Shown: positions 29,268-37,119 of the stretch, one piece after another
Numbering within the stretch: the stretch's first letter is position 1
Layout: the number at the start of each line of letters is the position of its first letter
Origin: Lewinellaceae bacterium
GTDB taxonomy: Bacteria > Bacteroidota > Bacteroidia > Chitinophagales > Saprospiraceae
Assembly: GCA_016710765.1 (NCBI GenBank)
Contig: JADJUJ010000031.1
Span: forward strand, 1-57,907
Direction of reading: 5' to 3'
Length of the DNA: 57,907 bases
The notes under the pieces: generated by a model
The model's input: the letters and a program-made list of their open reading frames with translations, nothing else
Told to the model about the DNA's origin: nothing
The model's database searches: none
Program-made: the position numbers and the translations under genes

Positions 29268-29711
29268 ATGGCTTCACGTAAGTATCCCACCGGCCTCGGC
29301 ACGGTGCACATCTCCCTCCCTGCTGCCGTTGCCGGCAACATCAACTCCCTGTCGGGCAGTCTGAAAGAGATCGCCGAGCAACTTGGCTGTCCGAAATGCG
29401 TCTCGGGCTACAATTGTCGTTTTCAACTCGAGAAAGACTACCTCTTTGACCCTGCAGCGAAAAAATTGCAAAAGGTTGCCATCGCAGATCAATCTGCCTT
29501 TGCAGCCCCCACGGTGCGCGTCAACGTGGGCGCCCGTTCCAGTTACAATCTGGACAGTGTCATCGCTTCGGTTCGGAAAATTGCCGAGCTCACCGGCCAC
29601 ACGGCCTGCGCCACAGGTTGCAACCTGTTCTTTGAACGCTTCCAGGATCGCATGTTCAACATCAGCAATACTGGCCGCATCAACGAACTCAAATACAGCG
29701 CTGGTTTATGA
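29268..29711 (+). CDS. Duplicated Cys-containing small protein, candidate RiPP precursor for the adjacent MNIO enzyme
   Basis: 147 residues from ATG 29268, preferred over an upstream in-frame ATG at 29166 that overlaps the previous gene. The protein is an internal duplication: residues 12-70 (TVHISLPAAVAGNINSL ... LKEIAEQLGCPKCVSGYNC ... EKDYLFD) align without gaps to 82-141 (TVRVNVGARSSYNLDSV ... VRKIAELTGHTACATGC ... ERFQDRMFN). Half one has Cys41, Cys44 and Cys50. Half two has Cys114 and Cys118. Its stop overlaps the ATG of the DUF692/MNIO gene by four bases (ATGA). MNIO enzymes modify Cys, Asp or other residues of short partner peptides, usually encoded just upstream. I infer a substrate role; alternatively it is a stable accessory protein. 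There is no signal peptide, unlike bufferin precursors. Confidence 0.75.
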   Translation: MASRKYPTGLGTVHISLPAAVAGNINSLSGSLKEIAEQLGCPKCVSGYNCRFQLEKDYLFDPAAKKLQKVAIADQSAFAAPTVRVNVGARSSYNLDSVIASVRKIAELTGHTACATGCNLFFERFQDRMFNISNTGRINELKYSAGL

Positions 29712-31150
29712 TTCCGGAACTCGGCGTCGGCATTTCGTACTGTGCCGGACTGGACCCGCTCCTGGCCGCACAGCCCGATCTGTTTCCCGTGGTCGAGATT
29801 GAGCCGCAAACATTTTGGGTAAAATCCCGGGAAGGCAAATCGCCTTTCCGGGTTTACCCCGAAGTGATCCAACACCTGCTCGATCTGCCCGGACGCAAAC
29901 TCATCCACAGCGTTGCCGCCCCCGTTGGCGGCACCGTACCGGCAGATGCTGCACAATTTCAGATGTTGCGGGAAATGGTGCAGTTGTTCAAGGCCCCCTA
30001 CCTCAGTGAACACCTCAGTTTTAACCAGGCCCATGGTTATCATACCGGCTTTTTCCTGCCTCCACGGCAAACGCGCTCCGGCGTGCAGGTGGCTGCCGAT
30101 GCCGTGCGTCGGTTGCAGGATGCCATTGGCGTGCCTATTGCCATTGAAACAGGCGTTAGTTACTTCAAATCGCTGCCCGATGAAATGCCCGACGGGGCAT
30201 TCGTAGCAGAAGTGGCAGCCAAAGCTCAATGTGGCATTTTACTCGACCTGCACAACGTGTACACCAATGCCAGAAACGGACGACAGTCGGTGACCGAATT
30301 TGTTCGGTACCTACCGCTTGATCAAGTATGGGAAGTACACATGGCGGGTGGCATGGAGCGCAATGGGTATTACCTGGATTCCCATTCCGGTGAAATGGAA
30401 ACTGAACTACTAGAAATTTCTGCGCAGGTTATTGCGCAGTTGCCCAATCTCAAAGCCATGATTTACGAAATTTTCCCATCCTTTATCGAAACGGCTGGGC
30501 TGGACTGCGTTGCCCGTCAGATGGAATCCCTGCATGGACTTTGGGAAAAACGAGCCACTGCCCCCCGCGCCGTGCCGGCCCTGACGGTCTGGAGCAACGC
30601 CCCGGAACAAATCAGCCCGGAAGACTGGGAAAACAACATCGCCGCCCTGGTCAATCATCATGCCGACAGTTCCCTGGCCCCCAAGGAACTACAACTGGAT
30701 CCCTGTATCCCGGTAGTGCGGCAGCTGATTGAGGAATTCCGTGCTTCCATGCTGGTCGGGCTGTACCCCCTCAGTGCCCGGCTCCTCATGTTGATGATGG
30801 GGAAAGATATTTTCCGAAGCCTGCTCGAAGATTTCTGGTCGAAACATGCGCCCCAGCAATATGCAGCGGTGGAGGTTGAACAATTTGGTGCGTACCTGCG
30901 CAGCATAGGGCTGGAAATACCCTCCCTGGCGGCAGTCCTCAACTTTGAAGAAGCCGCTATGCACACCATGATGGATGGTACAGCACGCACCGTTTCGTTC
31001 GATTTCGACCCGCTTCCGCTGCTCCGATCACTTGCAGAAGGAACCCTCCCAGACATGGAATCTCAATTGGGCGACTATGCCATCACCCTTACCGGTGAAG
31101 GTGTTGAATTGCTTTCCAGCCTGGAGAAAATTCAGGCAGGACTGCATTAG
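29708..31150 (+). CDS. MNIO (DUF692) multinuclear non-heme iron enzyme fused to a HvfC/BufC-like partner domain
   Basis: 480 residues. Residues 1-280 are a DUF692 TIM barrel of the BufB/MbnB/TglH kind. The candidate metal ligands sit where expected: EIEP (Glu30/32), LIHS (His67), SEHLSF (Glu101, His102), IETG (Glu147), LLDLHNVY (Asp180, His182, Asn183), VHMAGG (His211) and YEIF (Glu254). Family members use two or three irons and O2 to rearrange peptide residues. Residues of about 330-480 (FRASMLVGLYPLSARLLMLMMG ... FWSKHAPQQYAAVEVEQFGAYL ... IPSLAAVLNFEEAAMH) resemble the separate HvfC/BufC (DUF2063) partner that recruits the peptide; here it is fused. The gene overlaps the Cys-rich gene upstream by four bases, a typical modification cassette. 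No transporter or protease is adjacent. Confidence 0.85.
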   Translation: MIPELGVGISYCAGLDPLLAAQPDLFPVVEIEPQTFWVKSREGKSPFRVYPEVIQHLLDLPGRKLIHSVAAPVGGTVPADAAQFQMLREMVQLFKAPYLSEHLSFNQAHGYHTGFFLPPRQTRSGVQVAADAVRRLQDAIGVPIAIETGVSYFKSLPDEMPDGAFVAEVAAKAQCGILLDLHNVYTNARNGRQSVTEFVRYLPLDQVWEVHMAGGMERNGYYLDSHSGEMETELLEISAQVIAQLPNLKAMIYEIFPSFIETAGLDCVARQMESLHGLWEKRATAPRAVPALTVWSNAPEQISPEDWENNIAALVNHHADSSLAPKELQLDPCIPVVRQLIEEFRASMLVGLYPLSARLLMLMMGKDIFRSLLEDFWSKHAPQQYAAVEVEQFGAYLRSIGLEIPSLAAVLNFEEAAMHTMMDGTARTVSFDFDPLPLLRSLAEGTLPDMESQLGDYAITLTGEGVELLSSLEKIQAGLH

Positions 31151-31213
31151 TGGCAGAGGCCCTAAATCTTTGATTGTTTGTTGTAGCTTTTGAAATAAAC
31201 AGTCTGTGCTACT

Positions 31214-31505
31214 GCAGATTTTTGCCTCTCAAAACATCTGCGGGTATCTGCGCGTATCTGTGGGACAATCATTTTGCGCAGCAAAATCAAAAAACCAAAA
31301 ACTTCATCGGTAAAGCAACGCGTAGTTCCTGACCGTAAGGTTTTACGGAGCAAAATAGTATCCCGCAGATACGCGCTGATTTTCGCTGATACTGACGCTT
31401 ACCCGCAGATTTTTGCGAAGCAAAACATCTGCGGGTATCTGCGCGTTTCTGCGGGACAATTATTTTGCGCAGCAAAAACAAAAAAAACCAAAACTTCCTC
31501 TGGAA
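31214..31505. repeat. Intergenic repeat cluster: direct repeat of about 100 bp with an inverted piece between
   Basis: 31214-31313 and 31405-31505 are about 90% identical and share acatctgcgggtatctgcg and ttttgcgcagcaaaa. Between them (around 31363-31385) lies an inverted relative (tcccgcagatacgcgctg). It fills most of the 555-base gap before dodecin, and no gene is seen. Such GCAGAT-type arrays are common between Bacteroidota genes. Confidence 0.75.
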
Positions 31506-31705
31506 ACCCGACTTGAATCGATAACTACCGGATTCCGGTCGACTTTACCTTGTCTGTAGGCTTTTGTTTTTGTAACTTGCGAACATTCAACGCGATCTTT
31601 TTTGCAGGCTTTTTGCCGAAAGCAAAGGGGCAGCAATTGATTCCGGAACACCCATTCCAAAGCGTTGAATCAAACAGATTTTTCAACCTATTAAACTTTT
31701 CAACC

Positions 31706-31903
31706 ATGGTAGTTAAAGTAATCGAGGTGATTGCCTCCAGCGAAAAGGGATTCGACGACGCGCTACAAAATGCCGTTACAGAAATCTCCAAAACAGTACG
31801 CAACATCGACTCTGTATGGATTAAAGACCAAAAAGTACACGTAAAAGACGGAAAAATTGCGTCTTATGGCGTCATCTGCAAGGTCTCTTTCCGGGTAGAC
31901 TAA
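31706..31903 (+). CDS. Dodecin family flavin-binding protein
   Basis: 65 residues from ATG 31706; an upstream in-frame ATG only adds non-conserved sequence. The length and pattern fit dodecin: MVVKVIEVIASSEKGFDDAL (strand and helix), then AVTEISKTVRNIDSVWIKDQ, with the aromatic Trp that stacks on the flavin, and a final strand VICKVSFRVD. Dodecins form hollow dodecamers that store riboflavin, FMN or FAD and protect them from light-driven reactions. The gene is 50 bases upstream of the SPFH gene on the same strand. Confidence 0.93.
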   Translation: MVVKVIEVIASSEKGFDDALQNAVTEISKTVRNIDSVWIKDQKVHVKDGKIASYGVICKVSFRVD

Positions 31904-31952
31904 CCCGATCGCATCACAACGTTTTTTTCTCCGTTTCTAAACAGATATTTCA

Positions 31953-32810
31953 ATGAGTTTCTACCTCTATATTATTTTACCCTTTGTCCTGATTTTTTTC
32001 TCCGGCATAAAAATCATCCGTCCTACCCAACGGGGTTTAATAGAACGTCTGGGCAAATACAACAGCTTTGCCAATCCGGGCTTCCATTGGGTTATTCCGT
32101 TTATTGACAAAATGTACATGGTCAATGTCACCGAGCAAATGGTAGATGCTGACCCACAGGAAATCATTACCAACGACAACCTAAATGCACGCGTGGATGC
32201 ACAGGTATATTTCCGTGTAAAGTCGGACGAAGAAAGCGTGAAAGGCTCCATTTACAATGTCAACAATTACAAATGGCAGATTGTAAACCTGGCACGCACC
32301 ACCCTGCGTAACATCATTGGTACGCTGACCCTTAAATCAGCAAACAGCGAGCGGGGTAAAATCAATGCCGATCTCTACAAAACACTGCACAACGAAACCC
32401 AGAGCTGGGGCATTGAAATTGTCCGTACAGAACTCAAGGAAATTGATCCTCCGAAGGATGTACAGGAAACCATGAACAAGGTAGTCAAGGCTGAAAATGA
32501 AAAAATTGCGGCTATTGACTCCGCAACCGCGGCAGAAACCGTGGCAGATGGTGTCAAACGTGCAAAAATCAAGGAAGCAGAAGGTTATAAGCAGTCGAAA
32601 ATCCTGCATGCAGAAGGAGAAGCCGAAGCCATTCGCCTCGTCAATGAAGCCGCTGATAAATACTTCATTGGCAATGCACAGTTGCTGCGTAAATTAGAAG
32701 CCATGGAAACCTCCCTGGGGAACAACGCCAAAATTGTGGTGCCTACGGGTACAGAACTGGTGAATGTTATCGGAGAAATGGCAGGTGTTTTGCCATTGCA
32801 TAAGAAATAA
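31953..32810 (+). CDS. SPFH/Band 7 (stomatin-like) membrane protein
   Basis: 285 residues. One N-terminal membrane helix (MSFYLYIILPFVLIFFSGI) is followed directly by the SPFH domain: RPTQRGLIERLGKYNSFANP, HWVIPFIDK, ITNDNLNARVDAQVYFRV, GTLTL, and WGIEIVRTELKEIDPPKDVQ. A charged, Ala/Glu-rich coiled coil (about 180-240: ENEKIAAIDSATAAETVADG, KIKEAEGYKQSKILHAEGEA) precedes a hydrophobic C-terminus. Family members (QmcA, slipin, HflK/C) oligomerise in the membrane and organise lipid or protease domains. No NfeD-like partner gene is next to it. Confidence 0.92.
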   Translation: MSFYLYIILPFVLIFFSGIKIIRPTQRGLIERLGKYNSFANPGFHWVIPFIDKMYMVNVTEQMVDADPQEIITNDNLNARVDAQVYFRVKSDEESVKGSIYNVNNYKWQIVNLARTTLRNIIGTLTLKSANSERGKINADLYKTLHNETQSWGIEIVRTELKEIDPPKDVQETMNKVVKAENEKIAAIDSATAAETVADGVKRAKIKEAEGYKQSKILHAEGEAEAIRLVNEAADKYFIGNAQLLRKLEAMETSLGNNAKIVVPTGTELVNVIGEMAGVLPLHKK

Positions 32811-32869
32811 ACGCTTCCATTAATTTTGGGCGCCCTGACAGGATAATTCAACTGTTTTGGCGCCCATTG

Positions 32870-32974
32870 TTATTTTAGCTGGGCCAGTGCGTGTTGAACA
32901 CGTTCGGTCAGCGTATTAAAATACACCATGCGCTGACGGGCGGCTTCCCGGCTGATGCGCAGATTTACCAACAT
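32870..32974 (-). other. Tiny ORF, possible gene remnant
   Basis: On the minus strand, ATG 32974 to TAA 32870 encodes 34 residues (MLVNLRISREAARQRMVYFN ... VQHALAQLK), amphipathic and helical in character. It lies in the 211-base gap between the SPFH gene and the convergent DUF3179 gene. It may be the broken end of a lost gene. No family is recognised. Confidence 0.3.
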
Positions 32975-33021
32975 CAAACACTTTGAAATGAACGTTTATG
33001 GTTGTTCTGTGTGCCGACATT

Positions 33022-34137
33022 TTAAAATAGACTCATCGGGTAGGTCTTGGCCACTCCATTGATTACCACTCCAAAAACCCTATCCTTTCGGGGAAGCCGA
33101 GGATCATCAAAATAGAGGGGAAAATTCAGTTTTTCGTTGTTGGTGCAGTAGACTCCGTAAGGGAAATTGCCATAATCGCGGTAGTACCCGGTTGCATCGC
33201 TCAGGGTCTGGTGGCCTTTAAACAGCGCATCTACACCATCAAAGGTGGTTTCAATCACCTGGATGGTGTTCCATGTTTTACCCGATTTTGCGCCTTCGAC
33301 ACATTGTTGTAACATCTGCGACCAATGACTGTTGGTGCCCTTGTCGCTTGCAAGGAGGTTGCTGTTGTACAAAAGTCCGGACACCTCCAGTTGGGAATTC
33401 ACACTGCTGTCTGACCGAATCAAAGCACTTCCAGAGCCTGTAAGCGGGCAATACAACACGGAAAATGGGATGTCGTGCTGTACATCGTTGACGATTTCAT
33501 GCCATTGCAAAATGGGTTCGGGAAACAGGTACACCTCATCTTCGAGGCGAATTGCCAGCACATAATCGCTGGCCTTCAGGTATTCCGGCTGCTGCGAGTA
33601 GTTGCGGTAATAATTGCCCGTGTTTAGGGCCGGAATTGCTCCAGGCAAAGCCCCTCTCCGCACCAGTGAGCCCGGAATCAGCCAGCCATCTTCGCCCTCC
33701 GGCGGCGCTGGAGCCTCCGGAAGCGCTCCAGCATAAATCTCGCAGCCCGGATAAAAGGCGCCCCAGGCAAACCAGTAGGCTGTCATGGTTCGGGCCGGCT
33801 GCAAACGCTGGCCTGTTCGCGGACCAGCAACTGCCTCACCCCAAACATCCCAACGGTTGCCTTCCTGGTCTTCCATAACAACGGGAAGCCTGTCCTGAAC
33901 AACCTGGAAGGAAAGGGATTTACCATCCACCGTTTCGTTGAAATAACAAACGGCAAAATCCAAGCTGCGATTTCCGACCACTACCAGTGGCCTACCCTCA
34001 AATTCGTCTTCGACTACCCGTGTGCTGTTGGAAGAAATCGCCGTAGGCACAAACTTATTTTGCATTGGCTCCTTCCAACATGCGCCCAAAAGCAGCAAAC
34101 CGCCCAGCAATAATGGCAAATGAAGTTGTTTTTTCAT
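33022..34137 (-). CDS. DUF3179 family lipoprotein
   Basis: 371 residues. The signal peptide LPLLLGGLLLLGAC carries a lipobox (LGAC). DUF3179 features: VVVGNRSLDFAVCYFNETVDG, VMEDQEGNRWDVWGEAVAGP, a YWFAWGAFYPG block, IPFSVLYCPLTGSGSALIR, VSGLLYNSNLLASDKGTNSHWSQ and a C-terminal VFGVVINGVAKTYP. DUF3179 proteins are widespread secreted or envelope proteins of unknown function. The Cys-Pro-Leu-Thr-Gly block is the most conserved part of the family. It is convergent with the SPFH gene and follows the helicase gene on the same strand after about 100 bases, probably as a separate unit. Confidence 0.88.
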   Translation of the reverse strand: MKKQLHLPLLLGGLLLLGACWKEPMQNKFVPTAISSNSTRVVEDEFEGRPLVVVGNRSLDFAVCYFNETVDGKSLSFQVVQDRLPVVMEDQEGNRWDVWGEAVAGPRTGQRLQPARTMTAYWFAWGAFYPGCEIYAGALPEAPAPPEGEDGWLIPGSLVRRGALPGAIPALNTGNYYRNYSQQPEYLKASDYVLAIRLEDEVYLFPEPILQWHEIVNDVQHDIPFSVLYCPLTGSGSALIRSDSSVNSQLEVSGLLYNSNLLASDKGTNSHWSQMLQQCVEGAKSGKTWNTIQVIETTFDGVDALFKGHQTLSDATGYYRDYGNFPYGVYCTNNEKLNFPLYFDDPRLPRKDRVFGVVINGVAKTYPMSLF

Positions 34138-34236
34138 GGTGTGCTATCCATTCGTGGTTACCATAGTATTCCATGAAGATAGCAAAAGAAGCGAAAGTTT
34201 GTCGAACAAATGTGCTAATGGTCGGCTGTACGACTG

Positions 34237-35382
34237 CTAAAAACCTTTCAAAGACAGGTTTTCCGTGTCCACCATATCCACCCATTTGCCCATTTTCTTC
34301 TGAATTACCCGAAAATGCTGCTCTTCCTCTTCCGCAACCAGCGAGATGGCAAGGCCGGCGGCACCAGCCCTTCCGGTACGGCCAATGCGGTGGATAAAGT
34401 CCTTGGGGGAGCGGGGTAGTTCGTAATTAATCACCACCGGCAACAGCGGAATATCGATTCCCCGCGAAGCCAGATCGGTGGCTACCAGCACCCGAATCTC
34501 CCCGGTTTTCAGATACCGCAAAGCATCGGTCCGGGCGCCCTGACTCTTTTTGCTGTGCAGCGCCAGGGCTGCTATGCCATGCGCCTTTAGTTTTTCTACG
34601 ACCGCATCGGCCCGGAAAACAGAAGAAGTAAATACCAACACCTGCTGCATGTTCTGCGATTTGATTAAATAGCGCAACAGTGGCCCCTTGCGGTCTTCAT
34701 TCACACGGTAACCGAACAATTCTATGGGGGGCATAACCGACTCCTCCTGCGCTTCAATCTCAATTTTTACCGGATCGCGCAACAGCATTTCGGTTAGGGT
34801 ATGCACGTCTTTACCGAGCGTGGCCGAAAACAAAAGGTTCTGTCTTTGTGGTGGCAGTAGTTTGAAAATACGGTCCATTTCCGACTTGAACTCGAGGTTC
34901 AGCATCTTATCTGCCTCGTCCAGTACCAGCGTTTCTACGGCTGAAAGGTGGACGGCCTTGTTGGCCACCAGATCGAGAAGGCGGCCAGGAGTGGCCACCA
35001 GGATTTCCACATGCTGCATCTGGATCATTTGCGGATTAATCGACACCCCCCCATACACTGCCAACGTTTTTATCGGCCTTGGCAAATTGTGGTTGAACAG
35101 GGCAAAAACACTCCCCACCTGCACCGCCAATTCCCGCGTAGGTACCAGAATCAGGGCCTTGATGAACCTGTTTTTGGTGAAGTATTTCTTTTGAAACTGC
35201 TGCAAAATCGGCAACACAAAACTGGCCGTTTTGCCAGAACCCGTTTGGGCAATCCCAAGGATATCCTTTCCGGCCAGAATGGCGGGAATGGCGGCCGACT
35301 GTATCGGATAGGGCTCGGTATACCCGGATTTTTTAATGGCCGATTGGAGTGGGCCGGACAGTCCCAAATTGGTAAATGACAT
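34237..35382 (-). CDS. DEAD-box ATP-dependent RNA helicase (RhlE-like)
   Basis: 381 residues with every core motif in order: Q motif GLSGPLQSAIKKSGYTEPYPIQ, Walker A AQTGSGKT, PTRELA, TPGR, DEAD box VLDEADKM, SAT, then VFTSSVF, LHSKKSQGAR, VATDLASRGIDI and HRIGRTGR. The C-terminus after the helicase core is very short (about 20 residues), with no basic tail, so it is a minimal helicase. Family members unwind short RNA duplexes in ribosome assembly or RNA decay. The start codon is 47 bases from the stop of the RlmF gene, so they may share a transcript, fitting a ribosome-maturation role. Confidence 0.93.
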   Translation of the reverse strand: MSFTNLGLSGPLQSAIKKSGYTEPYPIQSAAIPAILAGKDILGIAQTGSGKTASFVLPILQQFQKKYFTKNRFIKALILVPTRELAVQVGSVFALFNHNLPRPIKTLAVYGGVSINPQMIQMQHVEILVATPGRLLDLVANKAVHLSAVETLVLDEADKMLNLEFKSEMDRIFKLLPPQRQNLLFSATLGKDVHTLTEMLLRDPVKIEIEAQEESVMPPIELFGYRVNEDRKGPLLRYLIKSQNMQQVLVFTSSVFRADAVVEKLKAHGIAALALHSKKSQGARTDALRYLKTGEIRVLVATDLASRGIDIPLLPVVINYELPRSPKDFIHRIGRTGRAGAAGLAISLVAEEEEQHFRVIQKKMGKWVDMVDTENLSLKGF

Positions 35383-35429
35383 ATTGCGATTGATAAATGC
35401 TTGAACGAGAAAGGAGGTTGGGCAATAGA

Positions 35430-36199
35430 TTAAACAGCCAGATCAGGGTTTGTAACCAGTGCCGGGGCATCCCAGTGCTGCTGCTTCCATTCTTGTTGCT
35501 TTTTATTGGTAAAAAAGGTCCAGGCAACCATGCGGCTGGTTTTATTACCCTGGCCCATGGGCACCACGCGGACACTCTTGGCGCCCGCTTTTTCCAGAGC
35601 AGCCTCAACGCGCCGTAAATTGGATTGCTTGGATACCAGGGCCGAGTACCACAAACATAGGTTTGGAAACTGAGCACTCTCATTGGCCATTTTTTCTAAA
35701 AAAGCGGCTTCACCGCCTTCGCACCACAACTCACCATTTTGTCCGCCAAAATTTCGGGCCACAGTCGTTACCTTTTTTTCGTTCAGGTTGCTCAGTTTGC
35801 GCAAGGTACCTGCTTCTGCTGCTTCCTGTGAAGCATGAAAGGGGGGGTTACACACCACCAGATCGAAGCGTTCGTCGCTGCGCAGAACGCCACTGAAAAC
35901 ATGTCCTGGATTTTTTTGCAAACGCAGCGTTACTGATTCCGTAAGACCCGGATTTTCGTCCACAATCTTTTGGGCCGATGCTAGTGCTACCGGATCGATA
36001 TCTGTCCCGACAAACGACCAACCGTAGGTATGATTTCCGATGATCGGATACACCATATTGGCCCCGACACCGATATCGAGGCACCGGATCTTTGGCAGGT
36101 GATCACCAACTGCTCCAGGTCGTATCGCCCCTGGTGCTTGTTCCTGGGATGTAATTGCCCTTTTTCTTTGGGTTTGGATTTCTTTTTGCGAATGGCCAT
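35430..36199 (-). pseudogene. rlmF: 23S rRNA m6A1618 methyltransferase RlmF with internal deletion and frameshift
   Basis: The N-terminus (from ATG 36199) reads KEKGQLHPRNKHQGRYDLEQL, the RlmF opening. One frame over, the SAM domain reads PKIRCLDIGVGANMVYPIIG, then VVCNPPFHAS (catalytic NPPF), RNFGGQNGELWCEGGEAAFL and SRMVAWTFF, matching E. coli RlmF almost block by block. In E. coli about 75 residues lie between the RYDL motif and the LDIGVGAN motif (including the FANPxAVKxLNKALL and PGRADYIHHLADLL region). Here they are absent and the frame is shifted at about 36095. Either the gene is dead or about 220 bases were lost in assembly. RlmF N6-methylates A1618 of 23S rRNA, and its neighbours (helicase) fit. 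Confidence 0.85.
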
Positions 36200-36224
36200 A
36201 AGCAGGGCCCTGCCGGAATTAAGT

Positions 36225-36869
36225 TCAGGCGGGAAGGGTTTGGTAAATCAGGGTTCTGTGAAGTTTGGCGACGAGCTGATAGCCTTTTGTCTCTAAAAAA
36301 ACATGGACTTCCGACGCTCCGGGTTGCGCGATATTGAACAGAAGGTCTTCCACCAACACGTATTGCGGTCGGTATTTATCCCAATGATTGGATTTCAAAA
36401 CATCCATGTCGAGTCCTTCCACATCGATGGTAAAAAAGTCGATTGGTTGCCCGGCAGGCAGGTATTGGTCGAGTACATGGCCCAGGGTATCCACGGGCAC
36501 TTCGATTTGCCGGACGATTTTATAAGGATTGCCGGTGTTGCGCTCGGATGCAAGCGCGGGGTCGAAAGTATTCAGCGCCGGTTCATTGAAACACTGAAAG
36601 GTAAGGTTTCCGGCGGCGGCGCCAATGCCCATTTCGAGGTTGATGTCGCGCCGACGAAGCCACCGAAAGGGCCGCATGCTGCCAGGCGTTGGGTCGATGT
36701 TAATGCCCCGCCATCCTTTTCTATACAGCATCCAGGTATTGGAAAAGCGAATGGGATGGTGTGCTCCGACATCCACAAAAAAGCCCTTGTAATGCTTTTT
36801 ATCCTGAAAAAAGGATTGCAGCACCACATCCTCACCGTCCTGTGCATAGGAGCGGTGGTAGTACCGCAA
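36225..36869 (-). CDS. FkbM family methyltransferase, 5'-truncated by a MITE
   Basis: 214 residues read from a TTG at 36869. FkbM features: HRSYAQDGEDVVLQSFF, GFFVDVGAHHPIRFSNT (SAM-binding), GWRGINIDPTPG, VPVDTLGHVLDQYLP, IDFFTIDVEGLDMDVLKSNHW. These enzymes O-methylate small molecules or sugars. The start is odd: the paralogous copy at 45616-45788 has about 20 more residues (MQPLWKSFLLKIADYVRH) before HRSYAQDGE, while here the MITE at 36871-37031 begins exactly where that part should be. The gene therefore probably lost its natural 5' end and may be silent. It ends 25 bases before rlmF on the same strand. Confidence 0.8.
   Translation of the reverse strand: MRYYHRSYAQDGEDVVLQSFFQDKKHYKGFFVDVGAHHPIRFSNTWMLYRKGWRGINIDPTPGSMRPFRWLRRRDINLEMGIGAAAGNLTFQCFNEPALNTFDPALASERNTGNPYKIVRQIEVPVDTLGHVLDQYLPAGQPIDFFTIDVEGLDMDVLKSNHWDKYRPQYVLVEDLLFNIAQPGASEVHVFLETKGYQLVAKLHRTLIYQTLPA
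36741..36860 (-). repeat. FkbM repeat shared with 45618-45737 (left copy)
   Basis: About 120 bases that are roughly 91% identical (about 10 mismatches by eye, 65 bases identical in the middle) to 45618-45737 in the same orientation. Both encode DGEDVVLQSFFQDKKHYKG and flanks. Together they bracket the NACHT region. Confidence 0.85.
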
Positions 36870-36870
36870 C

Positions 36871-37031
36871 TATACTCGAAATAAAGTGGTTTGCGAATGC
36901 TCACTTGTCCTCAGCCCTCCTGGCTGCGTTATAAATACGCGCCGATGCGCTGCATCGTCTGTGTTTTATGCCTTGCCATTAGAACTGATGACTGCGCGAT
37001 AATTTTCGCAAACCACTTTACTTCGAGTATA
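36871..37031 (-). mobile_element. MITE family A, copy 1
   Basis: A 161-base element with terminal inverted repeats tatactcgaaataaagtgg / ccactttacttcgagtata extended by tttgcgaa. Its reverse complement is nearly identical to 55634-55794. It is non-coding and ends in TATA, suggesting TA-type target use, but no clear target duplication is seen. It sits at the broken 5' end of the FkbM gene and about 90 bases before the NACHT gene. Confidence 0.85.
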
Positions 37032-37119
37032 AAAGCGACACTGCATCATGTGAAAAATGTTAATGCTGGTTCTGCTATAATCCTGTCTTAATATATTAGC
37101 GCACTCATAATACTTCAAA

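Noticed and set aside
36303..36884. A 193-residue plus-strand open frame
   Set aside because: Antisense to the FkbM methyltransferase.
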